A DNA stretch of 64,000 bases from Sambucus nigra (Eukaryota > Streptophyta > Magnoliopsida > Dipsacales > Adoxaceae). Below are positions 32,771-43,738 of this stretch, piece by piece. The number at the start of each line of letters is the position of its first letter. Position 1 is the stretch's first letter. The translations under genes were made by a program, and so were the position numbers. The stretch lies in NCBI GenBank assembly GCA_949130495.1, contig OX422207.1, positions 713,716,456 to 713,780,455 of the forward strand, read 5' to 3'. The notes beneath the pieces are model-generated. The model had not been told where the DNA came from, did no database searches, and saw only the letters and a program-made list of their open reading frames with translations.

Positions 32771-34027
32771 GTGGGATCAACCCCCAGCTGGATAGACCCC
32801 TTAAAGGACTATTTAAAGGATGGCACGCTCCCAGATGACAAGAAAACTGCCCACCAGATAAGAGTCAAAGCTGCTCGCTTTCACTTATCCACAGGAGGCG
32901 ACTTGTATAAGAAATCCGTCTCCGGTCCCTACCTTAGATGCGTCCACCCAGGTGATGTCGAGCAAGTGCTATACGAGCTTCACGAAGGAATCTGTGGAAG
33001 TCATATCAGAGGAAGGTCTCTAGCCTTTCGAGCAATGAAGGAAGGCTATTGGTGGCCATATATGCAAAAGGACTCCGCAGTATATGTCCGTAAATGCCTG
33101 AAATGCCAATTCCACGCTCCTATGGCCCACCAACCCACCAGCGACCTGAATTCCCTGTCCAGCCCATGGCCCTTCGCCCAATGGGGAATGGACATCGTGG
33201 GACCGTTGCCTACCACCGTCGACAATCGCAAATACCTGTTGGTTGCGACTGAATACTTCACCAAATGGATCGAGGCTGAACCCCTGGCAAACATCCGAGA
33301 TACTGATATGATAAGGTTCATATGGAGGAATATAGTCACTCGGTTTGGAATCCTCATAACCATCATCACCGATAATAGAACGCAGTTCGAAAGTGGCCCC
33401 TTTCAGAACTTCTATAACGAACACGGGATCAGACACCACTTCAGTTCGGTGGCCTACCCTCAGAGGAATGACCAAGCTGAAGCTTCCAACAAAATTGTGA
33501 TCGATGGATTAAAGAGGCGATTAGAACTAGCCAAAGGCACATGGTTAACAGAGCTACCCCATGTTCTATGGGCGTACCGAACCACTCTTCGAAGAGCAAC
33601 AAGAGAAACCCCAATTTCACTGATATATGCCATGGAAGCAGTCATCCCACTAGAAGCAGGCTTGCCAACAATGAGATCCAACCTTATCGACCAAGGCTTG
33701 AATGGTGAAGCATTGCTCGTCGAACTCGACCTAGCCGACGAGCGCAGAGAGATAGCCCTGGTGAAGCTAGCGAACTATCAGCAACAGCTCGCGAAGCATT
33801 ACAACAAAAGGGTTAGCCCGAGGACGTTCCAAGTTGGGGACTACGTTCTAAGGAAAGTCCTGGGCAGCACAGTGAAGTCGTCAGACGACAAGCTAGGCCC
33901 AAACTGGGAAGGACCCTTTAAAGTAACTAAATACGATCTACAAGCTGCCTATCACTTGGAAATGATGGAGGGCAGAGAAATACCACGAGCATGGAACGCG
34001 GCTAATCTCAAGAAATTATATTTTTAG
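32771..34027 (+). CDS. Tat-B integrase (long open frame)
   Basis: A 418-codon open frame covering essentially the whole integrase. An N-terminal HHCC zinc finger is seen in HEGICGSHIRGRSL and CLKCQFH. The catalytic core has D141 (WGMDIVGP), D201 (ITDNRTQFE) and E237 (QAEASNK), giving the expected 35-residue spacing between the last two. WAYRTTLRRATRETP, GDYVLRKVLG and WEGPFKVTK mark the C-terminal half and GPY/F-type module, and it ends KKLYF. The first residue is a GTG continuing from upstream pol, so it is not an independent gene: it was part of the polyprotein and is cut off by a frameshift. The acidic triad is intact, although DNRTQF departs from the usual DNGTQF. Confidence 0.9.
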   Translation: MGSTPSWIDPLKDYLKDGTLPDDKKTAHQIRVKAARFHLSTGGDLYKKSVSGPYLRCVHPGDVEQVLYELHEGICGSHIRGRSLAFRAMKEGYWWPYMQKDSAVYVRKCLKCQFHAPMAHQPTSDLNSLSSPWPFAQWGMDIVGPLPTTVDNRKYLLVATEYFTKWIEAEPLANIRDTDMIRFIWRNIVTRFGILITIITDNRTQFESGPFQNFYNEHGIRHHFSSVAYPQRNDQAEASNKIVIDGLKRRLELAKGTWLTELPHVLWAYRTTLRRATRETPISLIYAMEAVIPLEAGLPTMRSNLIDQGLNGEALLVELDLADERREIALVKLANYQQQLAKHYNKRVSPRTFQVGDYVLRKVLGSTVKSSDDKLGPNWEGPFKVTKYDLQAAYHLEMMEGREIPRAWNAANLKKLYF

Positions 34028-34664
34028 ATATTTTTCTTGTATTCATTTGTTATGAAAACAGAAGTTCGTTTTCCTTATTACTAATGAAAGTTACTTAATT
34101 GATTACACTCTGATCAATAACAGCTGCATTTATCGCACATCTTTTCCAAATAATAGGCACGATGGTCACTACAGCAGGGGAATACCCCTCCTCAGGTCGT
34201 TTTCATAAAAATGAGAGACCTCTTAGCATTGCCCCTGGCAATATATAAAGCCCTACAGAGGATTCTTAGGCAATACGACCAAATCTTATACTAGTCATCA
34301 AACCTACTTTGGTTAAACAAAATCCTGATCGGATGAAGACATCCAACACCAGGTGTGTCCTTGCCAATTGCCCTACTTAGGCCTAAGGGAGTGTGACGAC
34401 ACAACTTAAAAGGTAAAGTGGGGCACAATGGTACTTTGGTAATATACTGGACTGAGGGGACACTTGCATGATAAAACAGAAAAGATCATAAAGCAGCAAG
34501 GATATGAAAAGTAGGGTATACACGTTTAATTGGCAAAATTGCCCAAAACACAAACTTTTCATTAATCCATCATACTTACAACGATGATAATACATGTTTA
34601 GTCGGCGAGCTCGCCCAAATCATTTACATTATCAAAAATAAAAGAAATAGCAACTGGCAAAATC
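34028..34664. other. Tat-B spacer between pol and the antisense gene
   Basis: Non-coding. It contains the counterpart of the Tat-A spacer but without its 32-bp repeats. Polyadenylation-like AT stretches occur on both strands where the two convergent genes would end. Confidence 0.6.
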
Positions 34665-36768
34665 TCAAGGGGGTGGAAGCCTCCGAGCAAGATAATCAGC
34701 CACTCGAGATCTTCGCCCGTCATCAGGAGCAGGAGCAAATTCTTCCACAACCTCATTCGCATCCGACTCCAATAATTGTCGAGGAATAGCATCGATGGGG
34801 ATCCATAGATCGTCCCTCCTGAATGGGTTGGGCATCAGAGTGGAGGAAGACATCTCATGACGATTCCATAGCATCGAGTTCCTCGGGACTTGCAGCTCCT
34901 TCAAGGAACTTAGCCATCCCCTGATGAAATAAAGCTCCTTGAACTCAGATAGCCTTGTTGGAGCATCCGACCAGCCTTGATCATAACCATCAGCCCACGC
35001 TTGTCGAGGACCTTTCTTGAATAATGTCGCAACCGGGTGACATCCCTTTGAAGCCCAGCATCAATTACATATGCTCGCTGAACATCACTGCGGAGCTCCT
35101 CCGTTTCCTTATCACGAAGCTCTTCCGCTTCCCTGTTTCTACCCCTGGTGCTCCTACCAGCTCGCGGAAGGGGAGGGTGAGTGGGGCCTCGCAACATAGG
35201 AGGAGTGACATTATGACCAGATATAACTCGCGACGATGAGGTGCCTTGCAAAACTGCTGGAACAGTGATCGACGCATGCTCCCTAAGTCGTAAGACTTCT
35301 CTCCTGAGGTCTTCATTCTCCTGCTGAAGAGCCTCCCCAACTTGGTTGATCTCGGTGGCCTCTAGTAGTCTTGTTCTCAGCACATTGACCTCCTCTTGTA
35401 CTGAAGCACCAATATCCTCCATTTCCTGGAGCCTGTCCTTCATCTTAGCCACCATCTCGGATTGCTCCTTATAATTCTGATTTCTATACCTAAGGGACTT
35501 ACAAAGCTTAACGAAGGCCTGACGAACTTCAGGACTCGCGTTGGGATCAAGGGTCTTAACCAATTGGGAAGTAGCAGGAATGCAATCATCTACATCAACT
35601 AACTACAAATGAAAGGAAGACAAAGGAGAGAAAGAGACAAATCAGTACAAGAAGAAATAAAGCCTTTTTCATTAATAAAGATTGAGGTTACATCGAACTG
35701 AAGAAAGAAAATTAACATACTGGAAAAAGCACAAAAATACAAAGTAATCCTATCAATTAGCAACCTTAGGTGGCCCAAAGGTGGATGGCCCTTTCTCAGC
35801 ATTAACAGGAGCACTACCCTCGGCAGGGGTGGTCTCTGTCACTTCAACAAGAGAAACATCAGCAGAGGTCACCTGAGGAGAAGGATCAGCAACTTCAACG
35901 GCTTGGGTAGGGTCCTCATCCACAACTGGCCTCGGCCCTGGATCGTGCTCGTCAAAGAGTGGGGATGCAACATCCACCCCAGCGGCTATGAGAGCCTTGT
36001 TCCATCCTTTTTGAAGTTCAGACGGCTAATATAGCCTATCTGAACTTCAGCATCTTCGTATGCTGCAGCCCAGTCGAAATTATAAGAGTCTTCCTTGGCA
36101 GTGACAGCCTCGGACTCCTTCTTCTTCAACCCTTCGGAGAGCACCCTTTTCTCCTCCACGATAGTAAGTTTGCTCGAGCAAACCAGGTCGTAGGCCTGCC
36201 TCAGCTCCTCCAGATCCTTGACTTCTGCATCCTTCTCCTTGCTCGCGGTGGCAAGATCCAAGTCGGATGAAATTTGAGCAGCGTTAACAGCCTTAAAATT
36301 AGCCTCGAGCTCTTTACCCTTCACCTTCAGGGCAGAATTCTCTTGCTCTAGCTCACTGTTCTTCTTCACCGGCTCATCGCGTGAACGATACGGCACGACG
36401 ACGTCAGTAACGAACAGCGAAAAAGAGAAGGCATTAGAAGAAGAAAATAAGGGAAGTCAGAAAAACATAAGAGAAAAAGAAAAAGAAACCTTACCAGAGC
36501 ATGCCTCTGACTAGCTTGGAGGGCCAAATGCTCTGACCCCACTGCCCTTTAGCGTTCAGCAGGGAGGACAGCTCTCTCGAGTAGGGCCGGGGCCAGTTGA
36601 GGAGAAATTACCACATAGGCCCCCTCGGGCAGAGCGGACACTGGGATTAAGGCCTGCCCGGCCTTCGTCCTCGCCTCAGCCCTCCTCTTCTCCTCCTCTT
36701 TCTCTCTCTCTCTCTTTTTCCTCTCCTCGACCCTCCTTTTCTGCTCTAATTTCTTCCCCTCTTCTTCC

Positions 36769-36826
<58 letters not shown>

Positions 36827-37951
36827 TGCTCCTCTTTCTTCCTTCTCCTCTCCTGCTCCTGAGTGGAGGACCGGGAACCAGTAGCCACGACCCCAGAAGT
36901 AGCTTTTTGCTTCTTTGACCTCTGTGCAAGAAGCATATGGTCCTCATCATCATCATCCCTAATCAAGTTCTTCCTCAGAGGAACCATCTCTTCACTTGAA
37001 CTGCTAGAAGTAATCGACGATCCACAAGCTTCAGAAACCTCCTCACGATCAGAGGAACTGCTACTATCAAAGCCCCCTCCACCCAAATTACTCACAGCTC
37101 CTGCAAGATCACTTTCAGAGCTGCTCTCCTCCTCGTCCAACTCGATAGGCTCTGCAGCAGTCTCTTCGAAGGAGTCAAACTCTGGTATACTATCCACAGG
37201 CCTTGCTATGAAGCTGGAGCCAACGTTCTTATACTCAAGCAGAAAGGCAGCAGACCTGGGATGCTCGCCGTCACCCAGAGGCTCCCTGATATTTCAAGCC
37301 TTAACCAATTCTGAGATACAAATCTCACTGAGAGCAGGCTCCAAATTCTTTGACCTCGCTGTGGAAGAAAAAGCAAAAGAGGAGTTAGAAAGGTCACAAA
37401 TCAGCAAAAATAGAAACAACAGTACAATGTCTACGTATGTATTCCTCCCCGTAAAAAGTAACAGAGAACCTCTCAGACCTCGACCCTTCAAATTGGGGAG
37501 GGAACTGCCAATTCCTAACAAGGAAACCTTATTGCCAGTAGTCCTTATGGGAATCAGGTAGATTTACTACCAATACCCTGTCAGGGCTCCTAGCTTTGAG
37601 GTAAAGGACACCTGAGCTATTTTGAGAAAAATAATAACAAAAACAGACCTTGGAAAGCCCTAACCTAGTACCATACAATTGATTTATCCTATGTACGTCA
37701 TTCACTGTTTTTCACACATTGGGCGAGCATTGTGCGGGAACAATATTAAAATAGCCAAAAAAATGCAAAAATAGATCATTAGGAGGAAAAGTGAGTCCCC
37801 CCTGGGAAAGCAACAAGACATGGATCTAGTGGGCATCATCTATATCCCTAACGTTCCTAGGAGGGGAGGCACAACACTCAATATCTACCCGCTCAGGGAT
37901 GTTGTAAAACTTCCTAAATTCCGAGATTGACCTATTTCCAATCTTCGCCAT
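34665..37951 (-). pseudogene. Tat-B antisense gene (Transposase_28-like domain, acidic and coiled-coil regions, with introns)
   Basis: It reads against the element from an ATG at 37951 (MAKIGNRSISEFRKFYNIPE). Exon 1, to about 37435, gives NDLFLHFFGYFNIVPAQCSP, YLKARSPDRVLVVNLPD and NWQFPPQFEGSRSERFSV, resembling Pfam Transposase_28. A 76-bp intron is likely (37434-37359; ends GTAGAC and TTTTTCTTCCACAG). Exon 2 (37358-36494) is Ser/Glu-rich with an Arg-Glu run, has one TGA near 37295, and ends at GCTCTG before GTAAGG. Exon 3 (about 36390-35767) is coiled coil plus a Pro/Asp-rich part. A second clean intron ends TTTCATTTGTAG at 35605. Exon 4 (35604-34665) is coiled coil, RSTRGRNREAEEL and IPIDAIPRQLLESD, with a frameshift near 34925. 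Tat-A has the homolog. Function is unknown. Confidence 0.7.
36778..36823. repeat. (TC)n microsatellite inside the antisense gene
   Basis: About 22 CT units. On the antisense strand it is read as an Arg-Glu repeat within exon 2, lengthening a charged region. Confidence 0.95.
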
Positions 37952-38318
37952 TGGAAGACCCAAGGAAAGCTACAAACCAAAGAGAAAGTACAAATAAAGG
38001 GCACAGGAAACTTACAAAATAAAATATCGGTTCAAGTGATGAAGAAGCACAAGCTCAAACAACTAAGAAGTAATGGGAATAGAAATTGAGAGAAGAAGGT
38101 ACGAGGCGCTAGAGCTCTCAGAAGATAGAGGAATACTGGAAAGACTGAAGCGACGGGAGAAAAGTGTTATTCCAACAAGACTTTAAATTCTAATCATAGT
38201 GCACAGTAAGCGAAGCGGGTGCCGCCAAAATCAACTCCACGGCTTTCGAGGAATCGCAAAACAGCCATTATGGCTAATCATTTAAATCTATTGAGCCCAT
38301 ACACATGGACCAACAAAT
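37952..38318. other. Tat-B region upstream of the antisense gene start
   Basis: No gene. On the minus strand this is the leader or promoter area of the antisense gene; on the plus strand it is the 3' untranslated part of the retrotransposon before the polypurine tract. Confidence 0.5.
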
Positions 38319-38329
38319 TTAGGGGCAAC
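38319..38329 (+). other. Tat-B polypurine tract
   Basis: TTAGGGGCAAC directly before the LTR. Confidence 0.8.
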
Positions 38330-38734
38330 TGTGGGTACCCAAAATTAGAACTATGGGCCTAGATGAGTAGCCCAGTCCTGACGGCCCAAAGTCGAGGCCC
38401 CTCATCTCTTATATTGATCCGGTCTCCCCCCGCGTCCTCATGAAGGAAAGTTATAGGGGAGATGGAAAACGTGGAGGAACCCATCACCTCCACTTACCTA
38501 CATGTACATGTATATATTAAACCCTAGGTTCGGGGCAAAAGTACAAGTTGTATTCTCTGTAATTACTCTCCGGAGTATATAGAAATAATATCGACTGCAC
38601 CACTATGGACGTAGGCACATCTTTGCTGAACCACGTACATCCTTTGTTGTGTGATTGTCATTTTATATTTCTTGTTCTCACTTGGTGAATGCTTTCTTCT
38701 TATTTATTTGTGTTGCACAATAATTATCACCACA
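38330..38734 (+). repeat. Tat-B 3' LTR (405 bp)
   Basis: TGTGGGTACCC to ATCACCACA, followed by the TSD copy GATTC (38735-38739). Confidence 0.92.
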
Positions 38735-38739
38735 GATTC

Positions 38740-39710
38740 ATTCAAAATTCAATTCAAACCCTAGTTTCTACATGGCTGAATTACATCGGGTTTGGTTCAT
38801 GCACACCAACCCTTAGAAATCTAGCCTAACATGGAGCAAATAATTAAAAACATGAATCCTACGTTGCATGTAATTGAATAAATAAAAAAAACTATCTCTA
38901 AGCATGTATAAATGAACTGGAAACCCTAAAAATAAAGAAAGCATGTAAATAAATTAACTACAAGATTAAGAAAGAAAGGAACAAACTTTATTTAAAGAAA
39001 ACTTGTAATTCAAATAATAAAAGTACCTACTTGATGGATAATTGTTTTCTATGGTTCTAAGCTACTCTCCTACCTTCCTCTCTATGAAAAACTATTCAAA
39101 ACTCTCTTTTCTAAGTCATTATAAAGATACATATACGTTTTAGAAGAGTTTGTAACATAATAGGACTCTTTGGACCAATCAACATTCAAGTGAAAATTCG
39201 TGCATCAGGTACCCCAAAACGATTTTGGATGTAACCCGAACCAGTTCACCCTGTGGTTCGGGGGATCTTGCTGGTTTGGCCCTTCTTTCTTACCTTTCCA
39301 ACACTTAGAAAATTTTTAAGCTTTCTTATTTTCTTTCTAAGATTTTTCTTCAACTTTAAGGGATCATAATTCCTTAACCGTAGCTCGGATTTGGGTGCCG
39401 TTTTTTCCAATGTTTTCGTTATTACGAGATTTTCAACTTTACAGTTGGCTCCTACTCCTGCATAGGGCTGAAGAATTATGAAAATTCCCTTGAACTTTCC
39501 TTCCTAGCCTTTCTTTCATTGTTTCGATTTGTCTTTCGCACCGTTTTCATAATTTACCTATAAAACACATAAGAGAAACACAAAATACAAAATACTTGCG
39601 AATGAAGGTTAGTAGCATAATTACGAGTTAAATTCATATCAATTCCACTGCTCGGGTTCACAAAGGTACCGAAATGAATGGGATAAAGATACAATATTTA
39701 TGCCCGATAA
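38740..39710 (-). repeat. Athila-A 3' LTR, inner piece
   Basis: It continues the LTR broken at 28008, matching 44314-45299 to TATTTATGCCCG. The end reads ATAA where the intact LTR has GTCA. The two pieces sum to about 1.55 kb, near the 1561 bp of the other LTR. Confidence 0.9.
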
Positions 39711-39722
39711 AACGCCCCTAAC
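39711..39722 (-). other. Athila-A polypurine tract
   Basis: On the minus strand the sequence is GTTAGGGGCG next to the LTR start. The same block occurs at 59921-59933 in Athila-B. Confidence 0.7.
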
Positions 39723-41590
39723 TTAGAACTTTGCTCATCCCGAGCAATGTAAAAGGAAAAGAATAATGTCACAAATCTTATAAACACTTTATTGGGATAG
39801 AATACCTTTTTGCGGGCAAGCGATTTCATTTAACGAAAGCAATAAGCCGTTAAACCCCTAGGTTACCCTAGTAGGACGAGTGGTGTCTCGTGAGGGTTTG
39901 TAGTGAATATACCCACAAAATTCGTTATTGACTCAAAGAAAAATCAAAGTACTTAAAAATTGTACAATTTAAATCTTTTGAAAAATAGTCACCATAAATT
40001 CATATTCAAAATATTCTGAAGTTGTCGCGCGCGCGTGTGTGTGTGTGTGTGTGTGTAAAGCCAAAAATCGAATCGCTAATTTCCACCGATTGATCATTAC
40101 GTTACTTTTCAAAAATTCGCTTTGATTTCAAAATCTCATCGAATACACTCACAAACGAATCACTTGAAAGTGTGGATATTCTCTCGGAATGCGTGATTTA
40201 TAAGAGTAAATGTAATGGAATGCAAGTTCACGCACACAATTATGAAAAACAAAATTATTTAGTGAAATGATCTCTTCATCGGATTACGGTAATTGGAAAA
40301 ATAGGAAACATAGCCTCAAATTCACATCATTTAATCTCTCATCTTATCTTTTTGTATCTTAGCTCTCCACGCAGTAATCAATTTCGCAATTCGAACTCGG
40401 TAGGACTTTTTAGGTTAAAGGTATATCGGGTAACATGGGAATGGTTGGGAATTTCGGAATTGAAATTTTTTTCTTATGATGTCCCTTAGTGCTTTTTCGG
40501 GCATTTGCTCATTTTCTCTTCTTTTCTCTATTTTTTTTTTGTTCAGCATTTTTCTATCATTTTTTTCTTTTTCTTGCCTCTTCTTATTGCACTATTTGGA
40601 CTTACTTGATGACATTACCAATTTTCACAATTCTAGGCTACATGGATTTTTCGGGTTGCCAAACGAAAATGATTTTTTTTATTCGACTCAATTGGGTTGT
40701 CAAAAAGATAATTTTTCACATCTTTTTATGGCTAATGTTTTTGGGTAACAAACGATGGTCTACTTCATTGTCCGAATTACTTATTAATTTACCATATGCG
40801 TCTCGAGATTAATTTGATTTAGAGATTCGTATCGCGCTTTTCTAGGCAACATCACAATTATTTCCCGTAACCAATCAAAACAAAGAATTGAGATCATCAA
40901 CGACTTATTTAAAACGCCGAATACTAACTTTGAGTTAACCATTAACTCGGATTGATTTAAAAAGTCACAAAGATCGATAGGCTTGAAATCTCACCAGGTT
41001 TTGTTAATCTCCACACTTATTCGTTAAGTCGTCAATTTTCGCACAATTTCCATCTTTGGTCAATTTCGGCTTAGTGCAATTGAGATTTAACAATTTGAGA
41101 CTTCAAATAGAATAAAGGTGATATTTTTGAAAATTTTAAATTATAATTTTTATTTATTTAGGAGAAAAATATTTTTGGTTTTTCAAAATTTTTCAATTTT
41201 TTTTGGCATTTTAAAGATTTGTGAAGTTTTAGAAAGACGCACTTATCACCCCCCCCCCCCCCCCCCCAACTTAGACTTTGGCATTGTCCTCAATCAAATG
41301 GACTAAAATCTAAAGAAGAAAAAAGAATAAGTGCGATAAATAAAACAAGAAAATTATCAAAATTCACCAAGACACTATATGACACTCATACATCACTCAA
41401 AAATACAACAAAAATCACCCCATACGCGTCGGGGTGCAACGACCTCTCATTTACCTCCAAAAATCACCCAACCCCTTGCACGGGATCCATTTATCTCTTA
41501 GTCTCTCCCCTCTGCCTATCATACACCAATAACTGGAATAAGTTGGTCCCTTGCCCATAAATAAAGGAAAGATTGGGAGACTCATTGATG
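39723..41590 (-). other. Athila-A 3' non-coding region
   Basis: Collinear with 59934-61530 of Athila-B, including a T-rich stretch with a plus-strand ORF (40476-40812), a GC/GT microsatellite (40029-40057) and a 19-base C run (41249-41267). 41400-41450 (CACCCCATACGCGTCGGGGT) matches 63364-63385 of Athila-B, which lies just after integrase, so the env-position ORF is deleted between these points. Confidence 0.7.
41249..41267. repeat. Run of 19 C (19 G on the element strand)
   Basis: Followed by AACTTAGACTTTGGCATTGTCC. The matching site in Athila-B (61437-61443) is a 7-8 base C run. It resembles a second, internal polypurine tract of the element strand and is slippage-prone. Confidence 0.95.
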
Positions 41591-41690
41591 ATCTCTATTT
41601 TATTGTATTTATCGATTATGGAAAATGTGTGAGATATTGTCTTGAATAGCGCGCACTAAAATATCTTTAAATTAAATTAATCTCGAGATG

Positions 41691-43593
41691 CATATGGCAA
41701 ATTAATCTTTACTTGCTTGAGGACATCCAAAACATCGTCCCTAGAAGTCTCTTTAGAGTGCGAGACCAACCGTTGAGGGTATGGGGCAGCAGTGGGGGGT
41801 TTCACCATGACCTTGGGTCCGCTAGTGTTATTTTTTTTATCACTCTCAATTAAAGGTGCATCTTCGGCCTCTTTCGTGCCGGGAGAAACCTCTTTATTTT
41901 TAGGTACGTATTGTGGGGGGGAGGTGACAAGTCAACTACTCACCCACTACGTAGAGTGGTAATTGTGCAACATTGCTCTGGATGGTCATGGGGTGTGGAG
42001 CTAACACTAGTTTGACCTTAGAGAGGTCGTTGGCCCTGGGCAGGAAACTTTCCTTTTTCCTGGATACTCAACGATGATTGCATCTTTGAAATAGTCGCAT
42101 TTACGTCATTGATCATGCGATCATGTCTAGTAGTGGTTGCATTCTGGGCAGTGATGAATTCGTTTACCATATCCTCGATATTTCTCCGCAGTGGAGTGAT
42201 ATATGGTCCTGAAGGTGGTGGTGCTTGCACTTGTCCCTACATGTGAGGTTCTTGTTGAAAGTGTGATGGTGGGTGAGGGGAAACATGTGAATTAGGATTC
42301 ATTATAGAATTTTGTTGCCCATAGCTAAAACCAGGATGGTTTTTCTATGAAAAGTTGTAGGAATTCCCGTGCGGTGCACCAAAATTACCCTTAAATCCTC
42401 CTACACCATTCACTTGCTCTTGAAACATATCTTTGTAGGCGGGTATCGTCGGGCATTCCTCTGTTGAATGTCCTGCCTCACAAATAGTACACCTTCTCAA
42501 TGGGGTTTGGGATGGATCCAGTTGGTCTTCTTGCACATATCTCAAGTACTTCTCGCATTCCTTTCTCAAGTAGAACGAGTCGACTGGCCGTCATGATATC
42601 CTTTTATACGTGAAATAGGTCGGCTGTCGATGGAGTGATGGTCGTTTGGCACATTTGATTATGAGCATTAGGGTCAGATGTATCCCATGCTTGGGTAGTC
42701 TTGGTGACATACCTCAGGTGAAGCTCATCATCGTTGGTGTCTAGGTCGACAAAGGGACCATCACACATGGTTTCAACGAGTTGTTTGGAATTTATATTCA
42801 GTCAATTACAGAAGAAAGTAATGATTTTCAATTTATCAAATCCATGATGAGGGCACGAAGTGATTAATTCGTTAAAATGCTCGTAACATCGATCAAACGA
42901 CTCACTTCTTGATTGTCGGAAGGTTTGAAGTTGAGCCTTGATGGAGTTCGTTTGATGTGGAGGAGAGAATTTCTTAAGGAATTTATATTGCAAGTCATTT
43001 CATGATGCAATCGAGTTTGGAGTTAAAGACCATAGACAGGACTTAGCCTTGTCCTTTAGCTAGAATGGGAAGAGTTTGAGGCGTATCACATCTTTTGTGC
43101 AAGTTTGATCACTTAGGGTCTTGCACGGATCCTCAAATTTTCGAATGTGGAGATATGGATTTTCTGATTCCATTCCACGGTAGTTGGGAAGTATCTGGAT
43201 CATCCCATTCCTAAAGCAAAATTGCCCTGCATTATATGGGAGTAAAATTCATCCTGAAGTGACAGTTCGCTCGGGATATAAGATTTCTCTCAAAGGGCGA
43301 TACGGGTCCTCTTCCTCACCTTTGACTACATTACTGTGTTGTGACATGGCTCTCTCACTTGATGACTCTGTATCCTCACTTCATATGCTCGGAGCGTTCT
43401 CTATAGTGTGTCCTAAGAGGGATGTCGGAGTGTTACTTGCAACTGAGTGTTGAGGTGTGGGAGGTGGAACCTAGAATTTTGGAACGTTTGGAGTGTGCGG
43501 GCTATCAGGGTCATACTTAACTATCAGGCTTTCGTGAATGTTGTTTGGAGTATTTTGGGGAGTTAGAGTGCGTTCAGGATTTTGCATTAACAT
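41691..43593 (-). pseudogene. Athila-A gag
   Basis: The start is the ATG at 43591-43593 on the minus strand. Recognisable Athila gag text follows: ILPNYRGMESENPYLHIRKF, IRLKLFPF.LKDKAKSW, KFLKKFSPPHQTNSIKAQLQ, YEHFNELITSCPHHGF, then CTICEAGHSTEEC (a zinc knuckle with three residues before His) and PYPQRLV. The frame has many stops (near 43473, 43394, 43255, 42793) and one or more shifts. The family's protease leader follows as far as KINLP near 41705, after which YASRD and a stop do not fit the family; see the fold-back finding. Only gag was kept from gag-pol. Confidence 0.85.
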
Positions 43594-43717
43594 GCTTTTG
43601 AGAGATGAAATATCTTTTTTTTGCTTTTTGAATTTTTTTATTTTGTTTTATTGTTGATTTTTTTTTTTTTTTTGGCTAAGTTTTAGATTAACGGAATCTA
43701 ACCTACGTCTACCTAAT

Positions 43718-43735
43718 TCCCCGACAACGATGCCA
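43718..43735 (-). other. Athila-A primer binding site
   Basis: The minus strand reads TGGCATCGTTGTCGGGGA, three bases from the LTR. This is the tRNA-Asp-type site of Athila (TGGCGCCGTTGTCGGGGA) with a GC to AT change. Confidence 0.85.
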
Positions 43736-43738
43736 TTT

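Larger units (their letters stand above)
28009..38734 (+). mobile_element. Tat-B: full-length Tat-lineage Ty3/gypsy element
   Basis: A 10.7-kb element with TSD GATTC (28004-28008 and 38735-38739), LTRs of about 0.4 kb (28009-28400, 38330-38734), primer site 28403-28420, gag, protease, RT, RNase H, archaeal-type RNase H, integrase, a spacer, an antisense gene (34665-37951) and a polypurine tract (38319-38329). The second RNase H next to integrase and the antisense downstream gene are hallmarks of the Tat lineage. Several stops and at least three frameshifts make it non-autonomous. It lies inside the 3' LTR of Athila-A and so is the younger of the two insertions. Confidence 0.93.

Noticed and set aside
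33020..33475. Two minus-strand ORFs (151 and 107 codons)
   Set aside because: Both are shadows of the Tat-B integrase frame.
36863..37561. 232-codon plus-strand ORF
   Set aside because: It is the complement of the Ser/Glu-rich exon of the Tat-B antisense gene; that composition gives few stops on the other strand.
41571..41610. Apparent inverted integrase fragment in Athila-A
   Set aside because: GGAAAGATTGGGAGACTC resembles integrase DNA of Athila-B over too short a stretch to separate from chance.
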